Assembly: GCF_000019165.1 (NCBI RefSeq)
Contig: NC_010337.2
Coordinates: 413,501 to 477,500, forward strand
Source of the DNA: Heliomicrobium modesticaldum Ice1
Lineage (GTDB): Bacteria > Bacillota > Desulfitobacteriia > Heliobacteriales > Heliobacteriaceae
Length of the DNA stretch: 64,000 nucleotides
Direction of reading: 5' to 3'
Position numbers and translations under genes: made by a program. Positions within the stretch are counted from its first letter, which is position 1; each line of letters opens with the position of its first letter. This document shows positions 40,875 through 49,669 of the stretch, piece after piece. The notes below the pieces were generated by a model. It did no database searches. It was not told the origin of the DNA and worked only from the letters and a program-made list of their open reading frames with translations.

Positions 40875-42464
40875 TCAGATGGGCAGCGCCAGTTCCGCCT
40901 GGGCAGCCAGCCGGTATGCGGCTGCATAGGCGCGGTTGCACGTTTCGATCGTGCGGCGCGTCCGCCGGAACCCCTGGTCCTGGAGCTTGCGATCCGGGAT
41001 GATCTCGATCGTATTGGCCGGCTCTGTCCGGATTTTGCCTTCCAGGTGTTCAAAAAGGTCAAAGGGGATGATCAGACAGCCCAGCAGGATACGCCAGTCC
41101 GCTTCGTTCAGTTTTTCCACGGACTCATACCCTTCGACGACGTAGATCGCCTCTTTCCAGCCGTCTCGGGAACTGCGGACAATATTGCTGATGAACTGGG
41201 CCAATTCGGTGACGGGGATGTCGCAGCGGCAGTGGTTGAACCGATCAACCCAAAAGGTCTGTTGCGTCTTTAAGAGCGACGCCGCTCCATAGTCGCCATG
41301 GCAAAGAGCGCCTTCCTGCTCTGTTTGCCTCCGCTTCTCCTGGTAGGCGGCCTCCATCCAGGCAAATCCCTTTTCGCCCCGTTCCGTCAACTTAGGCAGG
41401 TTTTCCCGCAACAGGTGATCACTGTCAGAGAAAAAGCGCTGCCGCCCCACCGTGGCCAGCCAGTCGGCGGCGACCTGGCGTCCCCAGGCAAACTGCCCGG
41501 GGATGTCGAGCGGCGCAGCGACCGATGGCTCGACAGGCTGAAACCCCCGTCCGCCGCGGTGCAGCAAGGCAAGGGATCGTCCGGCCTCCTGCAAATCCCG
41601 GCTGGCATCCAGCTTTGCAGAACGTCCGGGGAGCTTGTTGTATAGGTAGTAGGCGCGGTCGCCCCAGGGGATGACCCTCTCGCCGTACTTGGACACACGC
41701 GGTTCAGGGCATTGGGTGAAGCCCTTTTCTCTCAGGTGCTTGAGCGCCGCTGTAATGTTCCGCCCCCGTTGCAACGCCTTTTCCCCTTCCAGGAACTCGA
41801 CGCGCAGGGGGCCTCTGTCCGTTTCCGCCAAGAACCTTCCGCCCTGCCGGTGCAGCGAGCGCAAGGTCAGGTCATACTCAGCCAGCAAGTCGACCAGCGT
41901 TTCCCTCTCGGCGCGGAGATCCGGCGCTAGGGAGGCGTTGCCCGAAAGCGCAGGTTCGTTGCGGAAAAACGCATCGTTTCCGACCGTCATGGCATTCCCC
42001 AAACTTGCTTCGCCTTCAGCCGGCATGTTCTTGCCGGTGACCGCTTCGTCACCGGTGATCACTTCGTTTTCGAACACGTCTTCAGTGAGCGCCGCGTCTC
42101 CGGCAAGCGCTGTGGCCGCCTCTTTTTCACCGCCTATCCTGACGGTACTCGGTTCCGCTTCCGCGAGACCCTGCTCCCACACAAAGGGCGGCAACGGTGT
42201 GTCCGGGAAGATCTCTTCCAATGGCTCCAAGTCCAAGGGAGGAAGGGGGTTGCCATATCCGAGGGGGTTTGCGATCAACACAATTCCCTCAATGGGCTGG
42301 GAATCATCGAACAAAGGATTCTCGAGATCCGGGACATCGTCACGCTGGTCCGCCAGCGTCCCGGCCCGTTCCGGCGAACGCCGTTCCGACCGGCGCGTCC
42401 TGGCCTTTCGGGCGTTGCTTTGAAATCGGGGATCCACCCCGACATAACGATCGACGACCAGCAA
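40875..42464 (-). CDS. CotS-family spore coat protein with long acidic N-terminal extension
   Basis: The 529-residue protein has a C-terminal kinase-like domain (about 185-510) of the CotS family: GALCHGDYGAASLLKTQQ near 390 stands where the catalytic loop lies, and FWVDRFNHCRCDIPVTELAQF follows. The catalytic loop reads HGDYGAAS rather than HxDxxxxN, so activity is doubtful. Residues 1-180 are acidic, rich in Pro, Glu, Gly and Ala, with no known domain, and make the protein about 170 residues longer than usual. The TTG start follows GGAGGTG. A second CotS-type gene ends 19 bp upstream, so the pair is one transcript. Confidence 0.78.
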   Translation of the reverse strand: MLVVDRYVGVDPRFQSNARKARTRRSERRSPERAGTLADQRDDVPDLENPLFDDSQPIEGIVLIANPLGYGNPLPPLDLEPLEEIFPDTPLPPFVWEQGLAEAEPSTVRIGGEKEAATALAGDAALTEDVFENEVITGDEAVTGKNMPAEGEASLGNAMTVGNDAFFRNEPALSGNASLAPDLRAERETLVDLLAEYDLTLRSLHRQGGRFLAETDRGPLRVEFLEGEKALQRGRNITAALKHLREKGFTQCPEPRVSKYGERVIPWGDRAYYLYNKLPGRSAKLDASRDLQEAGRSLALLHRGGRGFQPVEPSVAAPLDIPGQFAWGRQVAADWLATVGRQRFFSDSDHLLRENLPKLTERGEKGFAWMEAAYQEKRRQTEQEGALCHGDYGAASLLKTQQTFWVDRFNHCRCDIPVTELAQFISNIVRSSRDGWKEAIYVVEGYESVEKLNEADWRILLGCLIIPFDLFEHLEGKIRTEPANTIEIIPDRKLQDQGFRRTRRTIETCNRAYAAAYRLAAQAELALPI

Positions 42465-42483
42465 ATTCTTTCACCTCCACCGG

Positions 42484-43497
42484 TTAATTGCCAGTTCCCA
42501 AGTGTCTTTCCAGAGAGGCCACAAAGTCCTGCCTTCCTGCTTCCTCGGCGATCTCCCTGCGCAGCAGTTCTGGCGTCGACGGTTCTCCGGCGCCCCGGTA
42601 ATGACCGGCCACGAGCGACCAAAAGCGCTGTGGGAATTCTAGCAACCCCACAAGCAATTCCCGGTCTCCCGTTCCCAGGTTTCCTGTTTCTCGGTAGGCG
42701 TCGATGATTTGCATCCCCGACTCCACATCCCATCGACCACGAGCATCGGCCACTCTGCGCAAAAATTGGGCCAGTTCCGCCGCCGGCAGATCGGGTCCGC
42801 AACTGTCCCAACCGGTGACCGCCAGCCGGGCGCCATCGAGGTGAAGATTGCCCTCTCGCCAGTCACGGTGGCAGATCGTCCAGCCGGCCTCGCCCGACGG
42901 CTTTACCATGGTGTCGGCGACGCGACGCAAGGCCCGGGTAGCTTTTTGTTCAAATTCGGGTCCCCACTCTTTGAGCAACCTGTCGACTTCACTCGTTTGG
43001 CGCTTCATCTGCGCCAGTTGCCGGTACCATTGCAGCGCCTCGCGGCGGTCTGCCAGGGTTTTCAGCAACCGGCTGACCTTCTGCGCATCTTTTTCCCCTC
43101 CACCGTGGAATCCGGCGCCGCTCCAGTGGATAGCTGCCAGTGTCCGAGCCGCCTGCCGCAGGTCGTCGTCGCGCTGAAAGTCTGTGCTTCGGCCAGGCAG
43201 CCAGTCGGTGAGGACATAGGTATAGGGGCCCCGCTGGGCAAAGGGGCGCCCATCGCGGGTGCGGATGAACCGGCTGGCCCGCCGGAAGCCGCGCTCGGCC
43301 AAGTGTTCCAGCATGGCATGCGTCTCGGCGACCCGATCGGCTTTTTCCTCATGCCGGTAGAAGGCTTTGATGCCCCGGTTCGTTTCTAGACGCCAAAAAT
43401 TCCCCTGTCGATCAGCCGCTGTCACTGTATAGGGATACTCCTGCAACGCGTCCATGTCCCATTTGGACAGTTTCGGGCTTTCCTGCCCGTCTCGCAT
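42484..43497 (-). CDS. CotS-family spore coat kinase-like protein
   Basis: The 337-residue protein has the aminoglycoside-phosphotransferase-type fold of CotS. An N-terminal beta lobe (YTVTAADRQGNFWRLETNRG) is followed by the loop WTICHRDWREGNLHLDGARL near 235, which retains HxDxxxxN, and AVTGWDSCGPDLPAAELAQF, where the usual DFD is replaced by GWDS. The ATG at 43497 follows GGGGAG; longer frames exist. It is 19 bp upstream of the longer CotS paralogue. The two share WDxxxxDLP/AELAQF-type ends, which suggests duplication. Confidence 0.8.
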   Translation of the reverse strand: MRDGQESPKLSKWDMDALQEYPYTVTAADRQGNFWRLETNRGIKAFYRHEEKADRVAETHAMLEHLAERGFRRASRFIRTRDGRPFAQRGPYTYVLTDWLPGRSTDFQRDDDLRQAARTLAAIHWSGAGFHGGGEKDAQKVSRLLKTLADRREALQWYRQLAQMKRQTSEVDRLLKEWGPEFEQKATRALRRVADTMVKPSGEAGWTICHRDWREGNLHLDGARLAVTGWDSCGPDLPAAELAQFLRRVADARGRWDVESGMQIIDAYRETGNLGTGDRELLVGLLEFPQRFWSLVAGHYRGAGEPSTPELLRREIAEEAGRQDFVASLERHLGTGN

Positions 43498-43593
43498 GGT
43501 CATCTCCCCTTTCCGGAGTGCCGGAGCCAGGATTGATGCCATAGTATGCGGGAGACCCTTTAACGGTGACAACGCAAAATACAAGCGCCGGTG

Positions 43594-43634
43594 AAAAGGA
43601 AATCCCCAAGCTCTATGCAGAGAACTTGGGGATG
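43594..43634 (-). terminator. Terminator of the dehydratase-activator operon
   Basis: On the minus strand ATCCCCAAG pairs with CTTGGGGAT and is followed by TTCCTTTT. Confidence 0.75.
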
Positions 43635-43690
43635 TTTATGCGCGAAGATCGAGGGGCCTGTCTTCCTCCTTTTGATTGAGGCACCGGAGG

Positions 43691-44815
43691 TCATCCTTGC
43701 TGTAGTTCTGCTGCTGCCTCAGCGGCGCGTTCTGTCTGAATGACAGACAGGGAGTTCTCCCACTTGCCACAGCGATCACCCCAGCGGGCGATAGGCCGCT
43801 CGGACTCGACGATCTCGATGACCTCGCAGAGGTTAGGGCAGTCGCCGCATTCCCAGGAACCGGCCCGTACATCCTCGCTAGCCATGGCGAAACCTTTAAA
43901 CCGCGTCAGACCGCCGGCGCGCTCGACCGCCTCACGGGCGAGCAGCGCCGCGCCGACAGCGCCCATGACCTTATGGTGTTCCGGCACGACCACAGGGTGG
44001 TCGAGGGCTTTTTCAAAGGCCCGCTTCATGCCTGCGTTCGCCGCCACGCCGCCTTGGAACACGATGGGCGCTTCGAGGGTCTTGCCTTTGCCCAGGTTGT
44101 TGAGGAAGTTGCGCACCAGGGCTTCACAAAGGCCGGCGATGATGTCCGGCAGGGCATGGCCCATCTGCTGCTTGTGGATCATGTCTGACTCGGCGAAGAC
44201 GGAGCAGCGACCGGCGATGCGCACCGGGTGATCGGCCTGCTCAGCCAGCCCTCCGAACTCTTCGATGGGCAGTTGCAGCCGCGACGCCTGCTGGTCGAGG
44301 AAAGAGCCGGTTCCGGCGGCGCAGACCGTGTTCATGGCGAAATCGGAGACGACGCCGTCACGGAGAAGGATCAATTTGGAGTCCTGCCCGCCGATCTCCA
44401 GGATCGTGCGGACACCGGGCACGAGTTGACCGGCTGCCACAGCGTGGGCGGTGATCTCGTTTTTCACCACATCAGCACCGAGGACCACTGAGGCGAGGGT
44501 GCGGGCCGAACCGGTCGTCCCCACCCCGCCGATCTGCTCATCAGCGTAACGCCGGGCTAGATCGGCCAGGCCTTTTTGAATCATTTCAAGGGGACGGCCC
44601 TGGGTACGCAGGTAGTGGGCCTCCCGTACCTCGCCATTTTCGCTAAGGAGGACGAGATTCGTCGATACGGAACCGACATCGACGCCGAGGTAGTATCGCT
44701 CACCGGCGCTTGGCCGCTGGGTGTTTAATCCTTGGTTGTTTATCGGATGCATGTTTTGCGGTTGGTCGTTTTGCCTTTGGGTATGTTGCTGCTGATTTTT
44801 TTGCTTACGGGTCAT
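43691..44815 (-). CDS. 2-hydroxyacyl-CoA dehydratase activator-like ATPase (BadF/HgdC family)
   Basis: This family uses ATP hydrolysis to push one low-potential electron into a partner iron-sulfur enzyme. The 374-residue protein has the ASKHA phosphate motif YYLGVDVGSVSTNLVLL near residue 41, the cluster cysteine in NTVCAAGTGSFLDQQASRL near 165, a second cysteine in GRCSVFAESD near 203 and GGVAANAGM near 265. The C-terminus adds WECGDCPNLCEV and DRCGKW, extra cysteines typical of the YjiL-like subgroup. A Gln/Asn-rich leader of about 38 residues precedes the domain. It overlaps the 45-kb dehydratase-like gene by 4 bp. Confidence 0.87.
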   Translation of the reverse strand: MTRKQKNQQQHTQRQNDQPQNMHPINNQGLNTQRPSAGERYYLGVDVGSVSTNLVLLSENGEVREAHYLRTQGRPLEMIQKGLADLARRYADEQIGGVGTTGSARTLASVVLGADVVKNEITAHAVAAGQLVPGVRTILEIGGQDSKLILLRDGVVSDFAMNTVCAAGTGSFLDQQASRLQLPIEEFGGLAEQADHPVRIAGRCSVFAESDMIHKQQMGHALPDIIAGLCEALVRNFLNNLGKGKTLEAPIVFQGGVAANAGMKRAFEKALDHPVVVPEHHKVMGAVGAALLAREAVERAGGLTRFKGFAMASEDVRAGSWECGDCPNLCEVIEIVESERPIARWGDRCGKWENSLSVIQTERAAEAAAELQQG

Positions 44816-45909
44816 CTTGCCGCCTGCTCCTTCCTCTGCTTGCGCCGCTCCAGCATGTCCACGAAAGCCTCCAGCCGGGTCATCAGCCCGGCGTCGCCCG
44901 TCTGCTCGTCCACATAGATGGTCAGGATCGGGATGTCGTAGTCCTTTTCCACCTGGGGAAGGATGGACTGGGCCACGATCTCGGGCATGCAGGTGAGCGG
45001 CCCCACCTGGATCACGCCGTCAAATCCTTCCTGGGCATACTCGATGGCGCCGCCGACCGACTCCTGACCGTGGCCGCCGACGGCGCAACTCAGATAGGGC
45101 GCCGCCAGCTTGCGTGTCCGGTGATGGCCTTTTACGGGAAGTATCCCTTTAAATAGGTGTTCGTTCACCCATTCGCTCAGGTAGAGGGAACGGCTAACCT
45201 CGACGCCGAGGCGTCCCAGGCTTTTTTCCATAAAGCCATTGGAATAGGGCTCCAGGACGGTGAAGATCTCGCCGACGATGCCGATCCGCACGGGCCGCAA
45301 GGCATGATCAAGCGGAAGGGCGGTCATGCGGGTCAACGCATCGTCGCGGCATTGCCGGATCTCCTTCACAGAGCTTGCCGCGTCGATGGCGTCGCGCCCC
45401 GACTGATAGAGGCGATCCACATCGCCCCGGTTCAACTCGCGGCAACGCAGGCGAGAGGCCTGCCGCTCCAGGTCATCAAGGGCCTGACACTTGACGTAGG
45501 CGATGCGGATCGCCTTGATCACGCGCCACCAGGAGTGGGCGCCGGTGAGGACTTTGATCCGGTTGAGCAGTTCTCCGATATGGTTGTCCGGCGGTTCCAG
45601 GACGACCATGCGCAGGTCGATCCCCATGTCAACCAGGATCTCCCGCTGGACCTGGTTGTAGTAACCGAAGCGGCAGGGGCCGATCCCGCCGGCCATGACG
45701 ACCGTATCGGCGCCCCGCTCCGCCGCTTCGATGAAGTTGCCGATATTGATCTTCAGAGGAAGACAGGCCGATTCCGGCGCATAGCGGACCCCCAGTGAGA
45801 GGGTCCGCTTGGTGATCGGCGGCGGGGGAATGACTTCGAGGTCGAGTTCCTCCAGTAGCGCCTTGACGACGATGTCCATGTTGCCCATATGGGGGAAGGT
45901 GACTTTCAT
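44812..45909 (-). CDS. 2-hydroxyacyl-CoA dehydratase component-like iron-sulfur protein
   Basis: The 365-residue protein belongs to the HgdB/BadD-like group that receives an electron from the BadF-type ATPase. It begins MKVTFPHMGNMDIVVKALLE and has cysteines in RYAPESACLPLKINIGNF near 48 and GGIGPCRFGYYNQVQRE near 82, plus GPLTCMPEIVAQ near 300, suited to binding one [4Fe-4S] cluster. Such stand-alone proteins are widespread in Clostridia, and their substrate is not established. It overlaps the activator gene by 4 bp, so the two are made together. A related protein is encoded at 46641-47744. Confidence 0.82.
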   Translation of the reverse strand: MKVTFPHMGNMDIVVKALLEELDLEVIPPPPITKRTLSLGVRYAPESACLPLKINIGNFIEAAERGADTVVMAGGIGPCRFGYYNQVQREILVDMGIDLRMVVLEPPDNHIGELLNRIKVLTGAHSWWRVIKAIRIAYVKCQALDDLERQASRLRCRELNRGDVDRLYQSGRDAIDAASSVKEIRQCRDDALTRMTALPLDHALRPVRIGIVGEIFTVLEPYSNGFMEKSLGRLGVEVSRSLYLSEWVNEHLFKGILPVKGHHRTRKLAAPYLSCAVGGHGQESVGGAIEYAQEGFDGVIQVGPLTCMPEIVAQSILPQVEKDYDIPILTIYVDEQTGDAGLMTRLEAFVDMLERRKQRKEQAAR

Positions 45910-46163
45910 GCAGTGATCCCTCTATGCATTGCGTTTTATTGGATTTCCCGTCGCGAAATCAGCGATGACGCTGGACCTATATAATATGCCCCTCATTTTT
46001 TACCTTAATTCCCACATCGCATCATTCAGCATTTTCATTTGGAATCGGCAGGATTTTATTGGATATTTCGCAAAAAAAGATATGTTACGGTATAACAACA
46101 CTGCGTATCCTTTAGCTAAAATCTGAGACTTTTCCTAAATCAAAGCTAGAAAGGATTGGGAGG

Positions 46164-46508
46164 ATGGAAAGTAAGACTGGACAACTTCAAGTGATCGATA
46201 TCCCCGCCCTTGTCTCTGCCTGCACGGAAAAATGGATGAATATGGCCGTCAGTCAGGTGAACGACGCCGTGATCCGTCTTGGCGTCATCGAAGGCGAGTT
46301 TCACTGGCACAAGCATGACCGGGAGGATGAATTTTTCTTCGTTGTCTCGGGAAAATTGTTCATCGATCTGGAAGACCGGACTGTGGTGCTGTTGCCCCAG
46401 CAGGGATATACGGTGCCCCTCGGGGTGCTGCACCGGACGCGCGCCCCGGAACGCACGGTGATCCTGATGGTGGAGAAAAATACTGTCGACCCGAAAGGCG
46501 ATGAATAA
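46164..46508 (+). CDS. Cupin domain protein
   Basis: This 114-residue single-domain cupin has metal-ligand motif 1, EGEFHWHKHDREDEFFFVVSGKL, near residues 42-64 and motif 2, PLGVLHRTRAPE, near 90. It therefore probably binds a metal through three His and one Glu. Stand-alone cupins of this type include isomerases, sugar-binding proteins and unknown enzymes; no substrate can be named. The ATG follows GGGAGG closely, and a clear terminator lies 32 bp downstream. It is on the opposite strand between two dehydratase-like genes. Confidence 0.85.
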   Translation: MESKTGQLQVIDIPALVSACTEKWMNMAVSQVNDAVIRLGVIEGEFHWHKHDREDEFFFVVSGKLFIDLEDRTVVLLPQQGYTVPLGVLHRTRAPERTVILMVEKNTVDPKGDE

Positions 46509-46539
46509 GCAACAGCTTGATTTTTTGAATAAATACGTT

Positions 46540-46574
46540 AGCCCCGACCTGTATCTCATGGTCGGGGCTTTTTG
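46540..46574 (+). terminator. Terminator of the cupin gene
   Basis: AGCCCCGACC pairs with GGTCGGGGCT around a ten-base loop, followed by TTTTT. Confidence 0.88.
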
Positions 46575-46640
46575 TTTGCAAAAGCATCCAACTACGTGGA
46601 TACGGAAAGGAACCGTCCAAATCACAAATTCTTCGCCCGA

Positions 46641-47744
46641 TTACCCCTCCGCTGCCGTAGCCGCCTCCGCCGTCTCCCGCCGCCGGGCCACCAGATCGAC
46701 AAAGGCCTCTAACCGCGTGACGACGCCGGCTTCCCCGGTATGCTCGTCCACGGTCAGGAGCAGATAGGGCACGTTGCCAAGCCGGCGGGCATGGCGTTCC
46801 ACCATCTCGCCGACGAGGCTGTCGGGTCCGCAACCGAAGGCAGCCACATAGATCAGGCCGTCGATGGGCCCCTTCAACAGGTGCAGGGAACCGCCCAGCA
46901 TCTGCTGCCCAAAGGACCAGAACAACCGCTTCGGCAAGTGGCTCGTGGCTACACGCGTCTTTTCTTCTGTCACGGCCATCGGCGTCACCATCCGGATGCC
47001 GCGGGACTTCAGTTTGTCCAGCAGGTTCATGCTGGTGAAGGGATCGAACAACTGGTAAGGATGGCCGGCGACGGCGATGCGCGGTTCTTCTCCGGTCATC
47101 GGTTCCCGGTGGCGCGATGGCAGCCGTGGCAGCAGACCGCCCGGTTCGAGGACGCGGCCGCTTTTTTCCCAGCGCGCCAGGGCGATGGGCGGATATTCTC
47201 CCTGCAACAGCCGTCCTTCAAACTCGTCTTGGGCCTTCCGGGCCACCTTGAAGGCCTCTCGTGCGCGGTTGCGCGAGAAGTTCAGTTTTCTGGCTGCTTC
47301 GGTCAAGGCCTTTTCCCAACCCCCGCCGGGGAGACGGGTGTTGACATCGACGACAAGCAGCGGCGGGTAACCGCCGTCAAAGGCGGCTGCTCCCCGGATC
47401 ATATCGGGAAGCCCCAAGAACTTCGGGCAGAGGTAGGTCTTCGGCTGGACGCTGATGATCCGGGGCGTGAAGACATGGTCCGCTTTCCCCGAAAGGGCTT
47501 TCACATGGCCGTAGTACATCTTGACGGGAAGGCATGCCTCATCGACGGCCGCGCGGACGCCCTGATCGAGAAGCGCCTTGTTGGTCCGCGGCGACAGGGC
47601 GACGGCGCAACCCAAGGCCTCAAAGAAGGCCCGCCACAGCGGAAGGTACTCGTAATAGCCGAGTGCCCGGGGGATGCCGATGACCGGAGGTCGTTCCACC
47701 TCCGCTTTGGGCGGGCGCATCGTCAATACCGACGTGATTTTCAC
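46641..47744 (-). CDS. 2-hydroxyacyl-CoA dehydratase component-like protein coupled to spoVAF
   Basis: The 367-residue protein is related to the 44812-45909 product. It has PPVIGIPRALGYYEYLPLWRAFF near residue 19, cysteines in VDEACLPVKMYYGHV near 67 and YLCPKFLGLPD near 102, and a C-terminal segment YVAAFGCGPDSLVGEMVERH near 298. These suit a [4Fe-4S] cluster. The start is a GTG that overlaps the spoVAF stop (GTGA at 47741-47744), with GGGAGGAT inside the spoVAF end serving as ribosome binding site. The gene therefore belongs to the spoVA transcript, which would place its expression in sporulation. Its reaction is unknown. Confidence 0.8.
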   Translation of the reverse strand: MKITSVLTMRPPKAEVERPPVIGIPRALGYYEYLPLWRAFFEALGCAVALSPRTNKALLDQGVRAAVDEACLPVKMYYGHVKALSGKADHVFTPRIISVQPKTYLCPKFLGLPDMIRGAAAFDGGYPPLLVVDVNTRLPGGGWEKALTEAARKLNFSRNRAREAFKVARKAQDEFEGRLLQGEYPPIALARWEKSGRVLEPGGLLPRLPSRHREPMTGEEPRIAVAGHPYQLFDPFTSMNLLDKLKSRGIRMVTPMAVTEEKTRVATSHLPKRLFWSFGQQMLGGSLHLLKGPIDGLIYVAAFGCGPDSLVGEMVERHARRLGNVPYLLLTVDEHTGEAGVVTRLEAFVDLVARRRETAEAATAAEG

Positions 47745-49669
47745 CGTCTGGATCCTCCCACTTTCGACTTAAACCAACTCCACAACCCGCGCCGGTGCTT
47801 GCGCCAACGCAAAGGTTCACGGAGACCGGGGTGGTCAGGTTCTCCTGCAACATCCGTTTCTTCAAACAGTTCCCCAACTTGGCGTCTGTCATGCCCGTGA
47901 AGCCCGCCATGGTGACCGCCGGGACTCATGTCGTAACAGCTCTGGCCTTCGTGGACTTCACTGCCTCCGTAGCCTTCGCGACGTTCGCGCACTTCATGGC
48001 TCTCGCTCGCGCCGCCTATGCCATGACCGCTGCCGGCATTCTCCGCCCCAGCCCCACTCTGTCGAGGACCTTTTTCACCCACATTCCCGTATTCCGCTTT
48101 GCCGGACACCGCTTTGCCGGAGGTGGCGCCGCCGGCTGAACCGGCATAGGGATCGGGGAGCCGGTCCGGGTCGATCGGATCGAGCAACTGCGGCCGCAGT
48201 CGCTTGGCCGGCACAGGCGCCCGCAGAAGTGCCACGGGGATCATCTTGGCATTGGTCGGCGCAATCGGCCAGAAGTAGGGTCGGCCAAAGGATTTCGTCC
48301 GCATGACGAGGGCCAGGAAGGCGGAGATGCCAACCAGTAATCCAGGCAGGCCGAAAAAGGCCACCATCACGATGAGAAACAGGCGTATTAACCGGTTTGC
48401 CTGTCCCAGTTCATAGGAGGGGGTGGCAAAGGTGCCCACCGCCGCCACGGCCAGGTACAGGATGATTTCGGGGTTGAAGAGGCCGACCTCGATGGCGACT
48501 TCGCCGATCATGAAGGCGGCGATCAATCCGAGAGCGGTCGCCAACGGTGACGGCGTATGGACTGCGGCCATGCGCAACATGTCCAACCCCACCTCGGCGA
48601 TCAGCACCTGGCCTACAATCGGGACGCTCCCCATCTCCTTCGGCCCGATGAAAGCCAGCCAGGTCGGCAGCAACGCCGGGTTGATGGCGTACATCAACCA
48701 GAGAGGCAGAATAAAGAGGGAAGCGAAAATGGCTGCATAGCGGACCATCCGCAAAAAGACGCCCACCGGCGCATTCTGCCGGTATTCCTCGGCATGTTCT
48801 AAGTGGTGAAAGACAGTCACCGGCGCGATCATCACCGACGGCGATGTGTCGACCAGCACCAGCACATGGCCTTCAAAGAGATGCATGGCCGCCACATCGG
48901 GCCGTTCCGTGTAACGCACCCGGGGATAGGGGTTCCAATCGCCCTGGGTGAGGAACTCCTCCAGCGTTTTTTCGGCCATGGGTAGACCGTCGATGTCGAC
49001 AGCGTTGATACGGTCGGTGATCTCCTGCACCAGTTCGGGGGAAGCGATGTCTTCAATGTAGGCGACGGCCACGTCTGTCTGTGAACGCCGGCCCACCTGC
49101 AACAGCTTGAAGCGCAATCGCGGATCGCGGACACGCCGGCGGATCAGGGCAGTGTTCGTGACGATTGTTTCGGTGAAGCCGTCGCGGCTGCCCCGGACGA
49201 CCCGCTCGATGTCCGGTTCTTGCGGCTGCCGTCCCGGCATCTGGCGGGCTTCGACGACGATGGCCTTTTTTTCGCCATCAAAGAGAAAAGCGACCCGGCC
49301 GGAGAGGATATGGTAGTAGACCTGCCGGAGTTTGGCCTCCGTCGTGACCTGTAGGTAGAAGAGATGGTGATCCATCAGTCGATCGATGTCGAAGGCGCCC
49401 TTGTCCTTCGCTTCTTTTTCAAAGGCGTCGAGGGACTTCATGATTTGGAGCAGGTCCAGGTCTTTTGTAAAGCCGTTGACATAGTACATGGCGGCTTGGC
49501 GACCGGCGATCTCCATCTCCCGGCAGGCGATATCAAAGCCGACGTTGACGCCCAACTCCGAATTCATCTGGAGGATGTTCGTCTTTAAATCGGCGACCAG
49601 TTCTTCCTCGGAGAGCACTGTCTGCCGCAGTTCTTTTTTTGTTTGCTCCTGCTTCTTCGCTTCGCTCAT
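47741..49669 (-). CDS. spoVAF: Stage V sporulation protein AF with C-terminal extension
   Basis: SpoVAF is a GerA-family membrane protein of the spore inner membrane, linked to SpoVA-channel function and germination. The 642-residue protein has the soluble N-terminal GerA domain (about 20-300; DVAVAYIEDIASPELVQEI near 205) and about five membrane helices over 315-470, including FGLPGLLVGISAFLALVMRT near 440. Residues 500-642 form an added hydrophilic tail rich in Gly, His, Ser and charged residues that Bacillus SpoVAF (about 490 residues) lacks. It begins directly after spoVAE and overlaps the next gene by 4 bp. Confidence 0.9.
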   Translation of the reverse strand: MSEAKKQEQTKKELRQTVLSEEELVADLKTNILQMNSELGVNVGFDIACREMEIAGRQAAMYYVNGFTKDLDLLQIMKSLDAFEKEAKDKGAFDIDRLMDHHLFYLQVTTEAKLRQVYYHILSGRVAFLFDGEKKAIVVEARQMPGRQPQEPDIERVVRGSRDGFTETIVTNTALIRRRVRDPRLRFKLLQVGRRSQTDVAVAYIEDIASPELVQEITDRINAVDIDGLPMAEKTLEEFLTQGDWNPYPRVRYTERPDVAAMHLFEGHVLVLVDTSPSVMIAPVTVFHHLEHAEEYRQNAPVGVFLRMVRYAAIFASLFILPLWLMYAINPALLPTWLAFIGPKEMGSVPIVGQVLIAEVGLDMLRMAAVHTPSPLATALGLIAAFMIGEVAIEVGLFNPEIILYLAVAAVGTFATPSYELGQANRLIRLFLIVMVAFFGLPGLLVGISAFLALVMRTKSFGRPYFWPIAPTNAKMIPVALLRAPVPAKRLRPQLLDPIDPDRLPDPYAGSAGGATSGKAVSGKAEYGNVGEKGPRQSGAGAENAGSGHGIGGASESHEVRERREGYGGSEVHEGQSCYDMSPGGHHGGLHGHDRRQVGELFEETDVAGEPDHPGLREPLRWRKHRRGLWSWFKSKVGGSRR

